A stretch of 64,000 bases of DNA from Crocosphaera sp038442745 (lineage in GTDB: Bacteria > Cyanobacteriota > Cyanobacteriia > Cyanobacteriales > Microcystaceae): NCBI RefSeq assembly GCF_038442745.1, contig NZ_JARVCN010000428.1, forward strand, positions 5,428 through 69,427, given 5' to 3'. Positions 27,815 through 37,236 of the stretch are shown piece after piece (position 1 is the stretch's first letter; every line of letters begins with the position of its first letter). The notes under the pieces were generated by a model. That model saw nothing but the letters and a program-made list of their open reading frames with translations, was not told where the DNA came from and searched no databases. Position numbers and translations under genes: made by a program.

Positions 27815-29041
27815 ATGACCATGATTTCGGTTCAAGAAGCTCAAACAATTATCCTGAATTTAGTCGACAGCTTACGGGAGACGGAAAACCTTGAGTTAGA
27901 TGCGTTGACGGGAAGAATTTTAGCTAAATCTATTACTAGTAGTCTCGATTTTCCCTATTGGAATAATTCTGCTATGGACGGTTATGGAGTACGTTTTGAA
28001 GACGTTAATCAAGGAAATACAGATCAACCAATAACCCTAAAAATCGTCGATGAAGTTCCTGCAGGGGTTCAACCGAAAATATCCCTCAAATCAGGGGAAA
28101 CTTGTCGCATTTTTACTGGTGCGGTGTTACCAGATGGGGTTGATACTATAATTATACAAGAGAATGTACAAAGACAAAAAGATAAAATTGTTGTTTCACA
28201 ATCTCCTAAATATTGTGGTGAGTTTGTTAGAAAAAAAGGAGATTTTTATCGCTCAGGAGATACATTATTGAGTTTGGGAACTAAAATTAATGAGCCAGAA
28301 ATTGCTATCTTGGCAACAGCACAATGTTTCCCTGTGACCGTATATCGTCGTCCTCGTGTGGCTATTTTATCTACAGGAAATGAATTAATTACCCCCACTG
28401 AAAAGTTACAACCTGGACAAATTATTGATTCCAATCAATATGCTCTCAAATCATTTATTCTCAAGAATGGGGGAATTCCTATATCTTTAGGAATTGTTGG
28501 AGATGATCGTGATCTTATTAAGAAAAAAATTATCGAAGGAATAAATAATGCTGATTTTGTTCTTTCAACTGGTGGAGTTTCTGTTGGTGATTATGATTAT
28601 GTAGACAAAATTTTAGCAGAATTGGGCGGTAAAATTAAGATTAATAGTGTTGCGATAAAACCAGGGAAACCTTTAACAGTGGCTAAATTTGACAATGGAT
28701 GTGTATACTTTGGTTTACCAGGAAATCCAGTGTCTGCTTTAGTGTGTTGCTGGCGATTTGTGAAACTTGCTTTAGATAAGTTATCAGGAATAGAAGGAGA
28801 TCATAAACCAAAATTGATTACGGCAAAATCTGACCATGATTTATCTTCTGGTGGTCAAAGAGAAACTTACGTTTGGGGACAGTTAAAGTTGGTGGATGGT
28901 GAACACATATTTACTTTAGCTAAAGGGCATCAAAATTCTGCTAATTTAATTAATTTAGGATTAGCAAATGGTCTATCTATTCTACCTGTGGGGGTAACAA
29001 AAGTTAAACAAGGGGAGAAAATTCAAGTTCTTGCACTATAG
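27815..29041 (+). CDS. moeA: Molybdopterin molybdotransferase
   Basis: 408 residues, the usual MoeA length. Motifs: FPYWNNSAMDGYGVR near residue 50, EVPAGVQP, RIFTGAVLPDGVDTII, VAILSTGNELI with PGQIIDSNQY (MPT-binding domain), TGGVSVGDYDYV, and FGLPGNPVSALVC. It inserts molybdate into adenylylated molybdopterin. No other Mo-cofactor genes are in the window. The start at 27815 is MTMISVQEAQ; the third codon is also ATG. Confidence 0.94.
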   Translation: MTMISVQEAQTIILNLVDSLRETENLELDALTGRILAKSITSSLDFPYWNNSAMDGYGVRFEDVNQGNTDQPITLKIVDEVPAGVQPKISLKSGETCRIFTGAVLPDGVDTIIIQENVQRQKDKIVVSQSPKYCGEFVRKKGDFYRSGDTLLSLGTKINEPEIAILATAQCFPVTVYRRPRVAILSTGNELITPTEKLQPGQIIDSNQYALKSFILKNGGIPISLGIVGDDRDLIKKKIIEGINNADFVLSTGGVSVGDYDYVDKILAELGGKIKINSVAIKPGKPLTVAKFDNGCVYFGLPGNPVSALVCCWRFVKLALDKLSGIEGDHKPKLITAKSDHDLSSGGQRETYVWGQLKLVDGEHIFTLAKGHQNSANLINLGLANGLSILPVGVTKVKQGEKIQVLAL

Positions 29042-29129
29042 AAAAAGTGATAAATATTTACATTTTTTTATCTTTTAAGAGAGTATTCTATGCTATTTTT
29101 GAATCAGTATTTAAGTTAACTAATTCAAA

Positions 29130-30632
29130 ATGAATAGCAAGAGTGCATTCTATAGGAAATGGGTAAAAATATTTGTAATTATAGTAATAATCACTTTTTG
29201 TTTATTTCCCATCAAAACCCAAGCAGAAATAAATAACAGTGAGACTCGAAGTAAGCAAGTTGTCTTAGACATTGAAGAAGCTAATAAGAGTTTAGAAGAA
29301 CCTATAAAATATGAAAAGTATTGTCGTCTTGCTAATGCTGCTTTTCCATTTTATCGAGCAACTAATTATTTATTTTGGAAAGATTTTTCAGAAGATAATA
29401 GTCTGAAGCAATTTTCTAGTACGCAAACAAAAACTTGGATATCTGGTGATTTGCACGTTGATAATTTTGGAACTTATAATAATGACGAAAATGAAGTTAT
29501 TTTTGATCTGAATGACTTCGATGAATCCGTTATTGCTGACTATCAATATGATATTTGGCGTATGGCAACTAGTATTGTTCTTGCCATGAGTAATAGTCAA
29601 CCCACTATTTTAAATTTAGACGAAAAAGAGAAGATAGCTGATGTTATCGATCAATTTACAGAATCATATCTAGATACTTTAGGGGAATACAAAGGCAACA
29701 ATAAGGAAACAGAAACCTATTTTGCAAGAAAAAATACTAATGGTAAAATAAAAGACTTGATTAGTTACGCTGAGGAAAAAAGTAGAAAAAAATTACTTAA
29801 AAAATGGACAATTAAAGAGAATGATCAAAGACGCTTCAAAACTCCAGCAGAAAAAGACAAGTTAGGGGTTGCATCTTCGGAAGAAAAAGAAGAAATTATT
29901 TCACAAATGATTGCTTACAGAAACACTCTAGGGAAAAAAGACTACAATAAAGATTACTTCAAAGTAAAAGATATTGCCCCAAGATTAAAAGCTGGGTTAG
30001 GCTCTTTAGGAACCCCTCGCTATTACATATTAATTGAAGGAGAGTCAGATTCTTTGAAAGATGATCGCATTTTAGACATAAAACATCAATCTAAACCAGC
30101 ACCTTATCAAGTCTTTAACATAGGAGAAAAAGCAACGTACAATGATTTTTTTGATAACGATGCAGAACGTCATGCGATCGCCTATCGTGCCTTAATAAAG
30201 CATACTGACGATCTCCTAGGTTGGATATATCTTTCTGATCAAAAAGCTAAATTTTCGGGTTATTATTCTGTTAGAGAAATATCTCCTAGTAAAGCATCTT
30301 TAGACGATCTTAAAGATGAGAATGGAAATAATTTTACTTGGGACGATGCTAAGCAGTCAGATTTACTAAGTATTGCCGAACTATGGGGTAAAATCTTAGC
30401 AACAGATCACGCTCGTGCTGACAAAGATTTTAAAGAAAAATATATTCCCTATTCCTTTGAAAAGGAAGTTACAAAATTGACAGATGGAAAACATAAAGAA
30501 TTTCGTGAATTGGTTAAGAAAACTGCTTTTAATTACGCTAATCAAGTTGAAACAGATTATCAAAGCTTTGTCAACTTTCTAGCTGAACTAAAGCTAGAAA
30601 ATGCAAACAGTGCTTACCCAGATTGTGAGTAA
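29130..30632 (+). CDS. Exported DUF2252 family protein
   Basis: 500 residues. N-terminal signal-anchor (about residues 10-28, preceded by Lys/Arg) predicts export. The DUF2252 signature is clear: WISGDLHVDNFGTY followed by VIFDLNDFDESVIADYQYD and DIWRMATSIVLA; later LGSLGTPRYYILIEG and ISPSKASLDDLK. The fold is kinase-like (aminoglycoside phosphotransferase-like), with the GDLHxxN segment where the catalytic loop would be, but the natural reaction is unknown. Lys/Glu-rich and low in G+C. It sits alone between moeA and aroC on the same strand. Confidence 0.8.
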   Translation: MNSKSAFYRKWVKIFVIIVIITFCLFPIKTQAEINNSETRSKQVVLDIEEANKSLEEPIKYEKYCRLANAAFPFYRATNYLFWKDFSEDNSLKQFSSTQTKTWISGDLHVDNFGTYNNDENEVIFDLNDFDESVIADYQYDIWRMATSIVLAMSNSQPTILNLDEKEKIADVIDQFTESYLDTLGEYKGNNKETETYFARKNTNGKIKDLISYAEEKSRKKLLKKWTIKENDQRRFKTPAEKDKLGVASSEEKEEIISQMIAYRNTLGKKDYNKDYFKVKDIAPRLKAGLGSLGTPRYYILIEGESDSLKDDRILDIKHQSKPAPYQVFNIGEKATYNDFFDNDAERHAIAYRALIKHTDDLLGWIYLSDQKAKFSGYYSVREISPSKASLDDLKDENGNNFTWDDAKQSDLLSIAELWGKILATDHARADKDFKEKYIPYSFEKEVTKLTDGKHKEFRELVKKTAFNYANQVETDYQSFVNFLAELKLENANSAYPDCE

Positions 30633-30757
30633 AAGATAGTAATTTTTATCCTGTAAAAAGGTAAAGATATTTTCTAAAAAACTAAACAATAATCTAGATT
30701 TAGATAGACTAGAAATGTTATGATGTTAAACGATAGAATTAGTTTTAATCTAAAAAC

Positions 30758-31849
30758 ATGGGTAACACCTTCGGCCATCTATTTCGTATTACAACATTTG
30801 GAGAATCTCACGGGGGAGGAGTGGGTGTTATCATTGATGGTTGTCCTCCTCGTTTAGACATATCAGAAAGCGATATTCAATGGGACTTAGATCGTCGTCG
30901 ACCTGGACAAAGTAAGATTACTACACCTCGCAAAGAAACCGATACCTGTGAGATTATTTCAGGGGTTTTTCAAGGGAAGACATTAGGTACTCCTATTGCT
31001 ATTTTAGTCCGTAATAAAGACGTGCGATCGCAGGATTATGATGAAATGGCGGCGAAGTTTCGTCCTTCCCATGCAGACGCAACCTATGAAGCAAAATATG
31101 GCATCAGAAATTGGCAAGGTGGGGGACGATCTTCCGCTAGAGAAACTATTGGTAGGGTAGCAGCTGGTGCTATTGCTAAAAAGATATTAAAACAAGTTGC
31201 TAATGTTGAAATTATTGGCTATGTAAAACGTATTAAAGATATAGAAGGAGACGTTGATACTAATACCGTTACCATAGAAGAAGTAGAGAGCAACATTATC
31301 CGTTGTCCCGATCAAAAAATGGCAGAGAAAATGATCGATCTCATCGACCAAACTCGGAGAGATAAAGACTCTATTGGTGGTGTGGTGGAATGTGTTGCTC
31401 GTCATGTTCCCAAAGGACTAGGAGAACCTGTTTTTGATAAACTAGAAGCAGATTTGGCTAAAGGTGCCATGTCTCTTCCTGCTAGTAAAGGGTTTGAAAT
31501 TGGTTCAGGTTTTGAAGGAACATTATTAACAGGAAGCGAACATAATGATGAATTTTATATCGACGATAGCGGAAATATTCGTACTAAAACTAATCGTTCA
31601 GGAGGTATTCAAGGAGGAATTAGCAACGGAGAAAACATCATTATTCGTGTTGCTTTTAAGCCCACTGCTACCATCGGTAAAGAACAAAATACCGTTACTT
31701 CTGGAAGCGAAGAAACAACATTAGCTGCCAAAGGAAGACATGATCCTTGCGTTTTATCGAGGGCAGTTCCTATGGTAGAGGCGATGGTTGCTCTCGTATT
31801 GTGCGATCATTTATTACGTTGGCAAGGACAGTGCAAAGTGTTAGATTAA
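30758..31849 (+). CDS. aroC: Chorismate synthase
   Basis: 363 residues. The three family signatures are present: FGESHGGGVGVIIDGCPPRL near the N-terminus, the GGGRSSARETIGRVAAGAIA stretch, and ISNGENIIIRVAFKPT with GRHDPCVLSRAVPMVEAM near the end. It converts EPSP to chorismate using reduced FMN, the last common step to aromatic amino acids and quinones. A terminator-like hairpin follows at 31949. Confidence 0.97.
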   Translation: MGNTFGHLFRITTFGESHGGGVGVIIDGCPPRLDISESDIQWDLDRRRPGQSKITTPRKETDTCEIISGVFQGKTLGTPIAILVRNKDVRSQDYDEMAAKFRPSHADATYEAKYGIRNWQGGGRSSARETIGRVAAGAIAKKILKQVANVEIIGYVKRIKDIEGDVDTNTVTIEEVESNIIRCPDQKMAEKMIDLIDQTRRDKDSIGGVVECVARHVPKGLGEPVFDKLEADLAKGAMSLPASKGFEIGSGFEGTLLTGSEHNDEFYIDDSGNIRTKTNRSGGIQGGISNGENIIIRVAFKPTATIGKEQNTVTSGSEETTLAAKGRHDPCVLSRAVPMVEAMVALVLCDHLLRWQGQCKVLD

Positions 31850-31948
31850 TGATTTAATTTTAGGGTTCAAATTTCAACAGAGTGATATTACTAATCTTGA
31901 TAATCAAGACGGGGAAAATGGAAAAAGTTAGTTGCTAAATATAATAAG

Positions 31949-31999
31949 AAAAGCACTTGGAAGTCTTGCCATGTTTCGACCCCAAGTGTTTTTCTTTTT
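31949..31999 (+). terminator. Rho-independent terminator after aroC
   Basis: AAAAGCACTTGG (31949-31960) pairs with CCAAGTGTTTTT (31982-31993) through a 12-bp stem with one G-U pair, then CTTTTTG. The 21-base loop is long but the T-rich tail is good. It is 100 bases past the aroC stop. Confidence 0.65.
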
Positions 32000-32098
32000 G
32001 AGCTCTCACACCACACGATCACTCTTTCACACCACAATCGAATTCAATCGATTAATAATAAAGATAAGAATTTTATACTTGATGTTCAATCTAAAATA

Positions 32099-32116
32099 GA
32101 CACTTTTAAAAGTGTC
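32099..32116. repeat. 18-base perfect palindrome
   Basis: GACACTTTTAAAAGTGTC is self-complementary with no interruption. It lies in the aroC-hisG gap, about 400 bases before hisG. It could be an operator or simply a small hairpin; nothing nearby decides. Confidence 0.45.
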
Positions 32117-32516
32117 ACATTATTGGTTTTAAATAATAAAATTTTTCTAAAAATAATCTATAGATTTAATAAAATTTTCTGGGTTATACTCAAATTTAAG
32201 CTAGTCATAATTGGGGTATTTAAAGAAATAATAAATTATTTACAATATCATAGTCTTTTTGCTGTATATCAAATGTTTGAAGAGATAGAATAATTTTTAG
32301 GAGCTATTGACACCATTGAAGGTGAAAAAATGAAAGATAGATGGAGTAGTTATAGAGAAAGAACTGAAAATGATTAGTCTAAATTAAAATATTTAGATTC
32401 CTTGTAAATGAATTTTTATTAATAAAAAATATTCATAAAAGAAGTAAAAAGTAATATTAAATTTCAGTGAATACAAACTGCTATAAAATAAAAGGTAGTC
32501 CTAAAAACTATCAATA

Positions 32517-33158
32517 ATGATTACCATTGCACTTCCCAAAGGAGCATTATTATCAGATTCCATCGAACTTTTTAAAAGCGTTGGATTAGATTTTAGTGCT
32601 TTTTTAGACTCGAAGAACCGTCAATTACAAATAACAGATCCTACCAATACCGCCCAAGGACTCTTAGTTAGAGCAACCGATGTACCCGTTTACGTCGAAT
32701 ATGGACAAGCACAACTAGGAGTAGTAGGCTACGATTTATTACTAGAAAAAAACCCAGAAGTTGCCCACTTAGGAGATTTAAAATTTGGCGGTTGTCGGAT
32801 GTCCGTAGCCGTTCCTGCTACCAGTCCTTACCAAACCCCCACAAAATTACCCCCTAATAGCAAAGTAGCCTCGAAATTTGTAAACTGTGCTAAAACGTAT
32901 TTTCAGCAACTAGACCTACCCGTAGAAATTATCCCTCTCTATGGTTCTGTCGAACTCGGTCCCATTACCGGAATGTCAGAAGCCATTGTCGATCTAGTTT
33001 CCACCGGTCGCACCCTGAAAGAAAATGGACTGGTGGAGGTGGATACCCTATTTCAGAGTACGGCTCGCCTCATTGCCCATCCCCTCAGTTATCGGTTAAA
33101 TTTAGATAATCTTAATGATTTGAGCGAACAAATCAAAAATTCTGTGTCAAAATCATAA
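32517..33158 (+). CDS. hisG: ATP phosphoribosyltransferase, short (HisG_S) form
   Basis: 213 residues, the short form without the C-terminal regulatory domain. Motifs: ITIALPKGALLSDSIELFK at the N-terminus, RATDVPVYVEYGQAQLGVVG, KFGGCRMSVAVP, KYVN-type KFVNCAKTYF, and the PRPP loop in GLVDLVSTGRTLKENGL-like AIVDLVSTGRTLKENGLVEV. It catalyses the first step of histidine synthesis. The short form needs the HisZ subunit (a HisRS paralogue) for activity and feedback control; no hisZ is in this window. Confidence 0.95.
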   Translation: MITIALPKGALLSDSIELFKSVGLDFSAFLDSKNRQLQITDPTNTAQGLLVRATDVPVYVEYGQAQLGVVGYDLLLEKNPEVAHLGDLKFGGCRMSVAVPATSPYQTPTKLPPNSKVASKFVNCAKTYFQQLDLPVEIIPLYGSVELGPITGMSEAIVDLVSTGRTLKENGLVEVDTLFQSTARLIAHPLSYRLNLDNLNDLSEQIKNSVSKS

Positions 33159-33328
33159 AAACAATCGACCAAAAAACCCTATTAATGGAGGAACTAGGAC
33201 ACAGTAACTACAAGAAAACGCAAAAACAGTAGTCATTGCTACAAAATTTGACATAAGTAATCTCGACAAAAAAGCTGTGTTAAAATCAGCTTACAAGGGC
33301 AAGCAACAGGTGATGGATTAATAAAGAT

Positions 33329-35800
33329 ATGTTTGAACGCTTTACAGAAAAAGCTATTAAGGTAATAATGCTGGCGCAAGAGGAAGCTCGTCGCCTCGGT
33401 CACAACTTCGTTGGCACTGAGCAAATTCTTCTTGGCCTCATCGGTGAAGGTACTGGAGTAGCGGCTAAAGTTCTCAAATCAATGGGGGTTAACCTAAAAG
33501 ATGCTCGCATTGAAGTTGAGAAAATCATTGGTCGCGGATCAGGTTTCGTTGCCGTAGAAATTCCTTTTACCCCAAGAGCAAAAAGAGTTCTTGAACTCTC
33601 CTTAGAGGAAGCAAGACAGTTAGGACACAACTATATCGGCACAGAACACCTTCTCTTAGGTCTAATAAGAGAGGGAGAAGGCGTAGCCGCCAGAGTTCTT
33701 GAAAACCTCGGCGTAAATCTCTCCAAAGTTAGAACCCAGGTCATTCGTCAGCTAGGAGAAACCGCAGAGGTAGCCGCCGGTGGTGGGACACCAGGACGCA
33801 CGAAAACCCCCACTCTCGATGAGTTCGGTTCCAACCTAACCCAGTTGGCTGGTGATGGTCAACTTGACCCTGTAGTTGGACGACAAAAAGAAATCGAACG
33901 AGTAATCCAGATTCTTGGCCGTCGCACCAAAAATAACCCCGTTTTAATCGGTGAACCTGGTGTGGGTAAAACAGCGATCGCAGAAGGATTAGCCCAACGC
34001 ATCGCTAACAAAGACATTCCCGACATTCTCGAAGAAAAACGAGTTGTTACCCTCGATATCGGCTTATTGGTAGCTGGAACCAAGTACCGTGGGGAATTTG
34101 AGGAACGTCTCAAGAAAATTATGGACGAAATTCGTCAAGCTGGAAACGTGATCTTAGTGATTGACGAGGTTCATACCCTCATCGGTGCCGGCGCAGCGGA
34201 AGGTGCGATCGACGCAGCTAACATTCTCAAACCAGCTTTAGCAAGGGGCGAATTACAATGTATCGGGGCAACCACCCTCGATGAATACCGTAAGCATATC
34301 GAACGAGATGCCGCCCTAGAAAGACGTTTTCAACCCGTCATGGTAGGAGAACCCTCCATCGACGAAACCATCGAAATTCTCTTTGGTCTTCGGGAACGTT
34401 ACGAGCAACACCATAAGCTAAGAATCTTGGATGAGGCTCTAGAAGCAGCGGCCAAACTCTCTGACCGCTATATTTCTGACCGTTATCTCCCCGACAAAGC
34501 CATCGACTTAATCGATGAAGCAGGATCACGGGTTCGTTTAATCAACTCTCAATTACCTCCTGCAGCCAAGGAATTAGATAAAGAACTGCGCACTGTACTG
34601 AAACAAAAAGACGACGCAGTACGCTCCCAAGACTTCGATCGCGCTGGAGAATTGCGGGATCAAGAAATGGATATTAAAGAGCAAATCCGCTCTATTTCCA
34701 CCGCTAAGAAGGGAGAAGGGGAAAGCGAAGAACCTTTTGTAGATTCAGAAGAAATCGCCCACATCGTTGCCTCTTGGACTGGAGTTCCAGTGAACAAGTT
34801 AACGGAAACAGAATCCGAAAAACTTCTTCACATGGAAGATACCTTACATCAAAGGTTAATCGGTCAAGAAGACGCAGTGAAAGCTGTTTCTCGGGCTATT
34901 CGTCGGGCTAGAGTTGGCTTAAAGAACCCCAACCGTCCTATTGCTAGTTTCGTCTTTTCAGGACCCACTGGTGTAGGTAAAACCGAGTTAACTAAAGCGT
35001 TAGCAGCTTACTTCTTCGGGTCAGAAGAAGCCATGATTCGGTTAGATATGTCCGAATACATGGAACGCCATACCGTGTCCAAGTTAATTGGTTCTCCTCC
35101 AGGATATGTGGGGTACAACGAAGGAGGACAACTCACCGAAGCAGTTCGCCGTCGTCCTTACACCGTTGTGCTATTCGACGAAATTGAGAAAGCGCACCCT
35201 GATGTCTTCAATATGCTTCTGCAAATCTTAGAAGACGGTCGTTTAACGGACGCGAAGGGACGTACCGTGGACTTCAAGAACACCTTATTAATCATGACCT
35301 CCAACATCGGTTCTAAGGTCATTGAAAAAGGTGGCGGTGGCCTCGGATTTGAGTTTGAAGACGACCAAAACGAAGCGCAGTACAATCGTATTCGTAACTT
35401 AGTTAACGAAGAATTGAAGCAATACTTCCGACCTGAGTTCCTCAACCGACTAGATGAGATCATCGTCTTCCGTCAGTTGAACAAGGAAGAGGTCAAGGAA
35501 ATTTCCGAAATTCTCCTCAAAGAAGTGTTTGCACGCTTAACTGAGAAAGAAATCACCCTACAAGTGACCGACAAATTTAAGGAACGTCTTGTGGAAGAAG
35601 GGTACAACCCTGCTTACGGTGCAAGACCTCTACGTCGTGCTATTATGCGCCTTTTAGAGGATGTTCTAGCAGAAGAGATTCTTTCTGGAAAAGTTGGCGA
35701 AGGGGATGTAGCTGTGGTTGATATCGGCGAAGACGGAAAAGTTCAAGTCGTTTCTGGCGAAAAGCAACAACCTGTTTTAGCGAAAGCTACTGACTCGTAA
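33329..35800 (+). CDS. clpC: ATP-dependent Clp protease ATPase subunit ClpC
   Basis: 823 residues, typical of cyanobacterial and plastid ClpC. Duplicated Clp_N repeats (FTEKAIKVIMLAQEEARRLG and FTPRAKRVLELSLEEARQLG), AAA-1 with GEPGVGKTAIAEGLAQRI, a UVR-containing middle region (FDRAGELRDQEMDIKEQI), AAA-2 with SGPTGVGKTELTKALA, and the C-terminal D2-small domain ending in a short tail. It unfolds substrates for ClpP/ClpR and takes part in photosystem protein turnover. The leader at 33240-33328 has TGTGTTAAAAT (extended -10-like) flanked by the inverted repeat AAGCTG/CAGCTT. A strong terminator follows. Confidence 0.97.
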   Translation: MFERFTEKAIKVIMLAQEEARRLGHNFVGTEQILLGLIGEGTGVAAKVLKSMGVNLKDARIEVEKIIGRGSGFVAVEIPFTPRAKRVLELSLEEARQLGHNYIGTEHLLLGLIREGEGVAARVLENLGVNLSKVRTQVIRQLGETAEVAAGGGTPGRTKTPTLDEFGSNLTQLAGDGQLDPVVGRQKEIERVIQILGRRTKNNPVLIGEPGVGKTAIAEGLAQRIANKDIPDILEEKRVVTLDIGLLVAGTKYRGEFEERLKKIMDEIRQAGNVILVIDEVHTLIGAGAAEGAIDAANILKPALARGELQCIGATTLDEYRKHIERDAALERRFQPVMVGEPSIDETIEILFGLRERYEQHHKLRILDEALEAAAKLSDRYISDRYLPDKAIDLIDEAGSRVRLINSQLPPAAKELDKELRTVLKQKDDAVRSQDFDRAGELRDQEMDIKEQIRSISTAKKGEGESEEPFVDSEEIAHIVASWTGVPVNKLTETESEKLLHMEDTLHQRLIGQEDAVKAVSRAIRRARVGLKNPNRPIASFVFSGPTGVGKTELTKALAAYFFGSEEAMIRLDMSEYMERHTVSKLIGSPPGYVGYNEGGQLTEAVRRRPYTVVLFDEIEKAHPDVFNMLLQILEDGRLTDAKGRTVDFKNTLLIMTSNIGSKVIEKGGGGLGFEFEDDQNEAQYNRIRNLVNEELKQYFRPEFLNRLDEIIVFRQLNKEEVKEISEILLKEVFARLTEKEITLQVTDKFKERLVEEGYNPAYGARPLRRAIMRLLEDVLAEEILSGKVGEGDVAVVDIGEDGKVQVVSGEKQQPVLAKATDS

Positions 35801-35825
35801 ATCATTTGGATTTAACCCTCAAGCA

Positions 35826-35859
35826 ACGGTAGAAGTTTCTCAGCTTCTGCCGTTTTTTT
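35826..35859 (+). terminator. Rho-independent terminator of clpC
   Basis: ACGGTAGAAG (35826-35835) pairs with CTTCTGCCGT (35844-35853) with one G-T wobble across an 8-base loop, followed by seven T. It begins 25 bases after the clpC stop and its tail touches the end of the convergent gene. Confidence 0.88.
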
Positions 35860-36673
35860 ATTTATATTCTTCTTCTGAAACTTCTTCTGAAACTTTAGGA
35901 CTCAGGATGGTTAATTGATCACCGTTTCCACTTTCATAAATAATCACTACAGGTATGCTAGAATACTTATCTTTTTTTGGTAATGCTGGAAAGATATAAA
36001 AATAACCATCCCTATCGATTAATAAACGCCAAACTCTTGATTTTTCAAGGTCATTTAATTCTTGACCAACAAGGTTATTATAAAAGTTGTTATCACCAAT
36101 AATACGAAAATCTGAGGGATCATCGGAAGCATTTAATTTTCGTCCTAGGGCCGCATTTTTATCAGAAATAGCAACAGTAACAATAGGCAGTCTTGAACTC
36201 TCATTGACTGCATCTCTCCAAGCATCTCTATTTTCTTGCCCAAATGCTAATATAAATAAAGCGATTAATACCCAAAAAACAACTACTAATTCATCTACTA
36301 AAGAAACAAGAAATTTCAGTAAATTTAATTGATCTTGATTCAATCTTAAAGCGTCTCCTGGGTAATATGTAGTAACTTGATTGATAACTGAGTCTAATAA
36401 TTGAAAACTAATCAAAATAATAATAGGAATCATGACAAAGGTAATAATTGTCATGAACCAAGCTAGAGGATGTCCAAAAAGTGCTTGAAGAGCAGCTAAA
36501 TAAAACGACTCTAAAGGTAAATTCAAGGTCATTACTTCTACTTGAAAAAAGCCAAAATAAGCCCATCTATAAACCCATCCAGTAAAGTAAAGTGCAATTG
36601 CTAATAAAGCAATTAAACTCGCTAATTTACCTAAAGGATTAATATCTTGATTGTTCTCAGGAGATGAAGTCAC
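35858..36673 (-). CDS. Membrane protein of unknown function
   Basis: 271 residues. Three or four hydrophobic segments: about 17-35, 55-90 (LAWFMTIITFVMIPIIILIS) and 125-145 (LVVVFWVLIALFILAFG). The C-terminal 120 residues are soluble and contain KSRVWRLLIDRDGYFYIFPA and VVIIYESGNGDQ, resembling uncharacterised membrane proteins seen near toxin-antitoxin or defence genes. I do not recognise a family. Ends with a Glu-rich tail repeating EEVSEE. It starts the accessory stretch that continues to about 40600. Confidence 0.6.
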   Translation of the reverse strand: MTSSPENNQDINPLGKLASLIALLAIALYFTGWVYRWAYFGFFQVEVMTLNLPLESFYLAALQALFGHPLAWFMTIITFVMIPIIILISFQLLDSVINQVTTYYPGDALRLNQDQLNLLKFLVSLVDELVVVFWVLIALFILAFGQENRDAWRDAVNESSRLPIVTVAISDKNAALGRKLNASDDPSDFRIIGDNNFYNNLVGQELNDLEKSRVWRLLIDRDGYFYIFPALPKKDKYSSIPVVIIYESGNGDQLTILSPKVSEEVSEEEYK

Positions 36674-36710
36674 AATTTAATATGTTTTGAGAATTACAGT
36701 AGTAAATTGA

Positions 36711-36932
36711 TTATAGTAGATCAATAAATTCATCAACAGTTAAACCTGCTTGACGAATAATATTACGCAGTGTCCCTTTAGCAATAGTCCGATGGTTAGG
36801 AATAGTAACTTGAGTGGATGAATTTTCTCTTATTAACGTGATATGACTACCACGCTGTCGATAAACTAAAAAATCTATTTTTTTCAATACTTTGACACAT
36901 TCTTTACCAGAAATTGCGGGTAGTTTACTCAT
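36711..36932 (-). CDS. hicA: HicA-type toxin (mRNA interferase)
   Basis: 73 residues. MSKLPAISGKECVKVLKKID, then FLVYRQRGSHITLIRE with the catalytic His30 in the GSH motif, and VTIPNHRTIAKGTLRNIIRQ, the dsRBD-like HicA/YcfA fold. It overlaps the end of the upstream hicB by 8 bases on the same strand, so the pair is translationally coupled in antitoxin-first (hicBA) order. All recognisable active residues are intact. Confidence 0.92.
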   Translation of the reverse strand: MSKLPAISGKECVKVLKKIDFLVYRQRGSHITLIRENSSTQVTIPNHRTIAKGTLRNIIRQAGLTVDEFIDLL

Positions 36933-37155
36933 AAAAAATAGAAGTTACTTCAATATTATCTTCAGGAATTAACTCTCCTCTTTCTTGTAAGACTTCAATA
37001 TGAAGATTTATAGCTTCTTGAATATTGTCTAAGGCTTCCTTTTTGGTTTGTCCCTGACTAAAACAACCCGGTAAACTCGGAACTTCAGCAATAATATAGC
37101 CATCTTCATCAGGATAAAGTAATATAGTACGTTTTTGAGAAATCGGAGTTAACAT
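36925..37155 (-). CDS. hicB: HicB-type antitoxin
   Basis: 76 residues. RTILLYPDEDGYIIAEVPSL followed by PGCFSQGQTKKEALDNIQEA is the degenerate RNase-H-like HicB fold. No separate C-terminal DNA-binding domain is visible at this length, so autoregulation may involve the complex. It neutralises the adjacent hicA product. Confidence 0.92.
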   Translation of the reverse strand: MLTPISQKRTILLYPDEDGYIIAEVPSLPGCFSQGQTKKEALDNIQEAINLHIEVLQERGELIPEDNIEVTSIFYE

Positions 37156-37236
37156 AATAAGTATGGCTTACAGCAATAGTTGACTTTTATTGACTATAGT
37201 ATAATATACCTAAACATCAAGCTTACTCTTAAAAAG

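Larger units (their letters stand above)
31850..32516. other. 667-base very A+T-rich gap between aroC and hisG
   Basis: No supported gene. It holds the aroC terminator (31949-31999), two copies of TCACACCACA around 32006 and 32030, an 18-base perfect palindrome (32099-32116) and A+T-rich sequence of over 80 per cent by eye. A 15-codon frame at about 32330 (MKDRWSSYRERTEND) is too short to support. Confidence 0.5.

Noticed and set aside
32330..32377. 15-codon frame MKDRWSSYRERTEND in the aroC-hisG gap
   Set aside because: Too short and unsupported by a promoter, ribosome-binding site or known family.
33239..33424. 61-codon minus-strand frame over the clpC leader
   Set aside because: It overlaps the clpC start in antisense and no product family is apparent.
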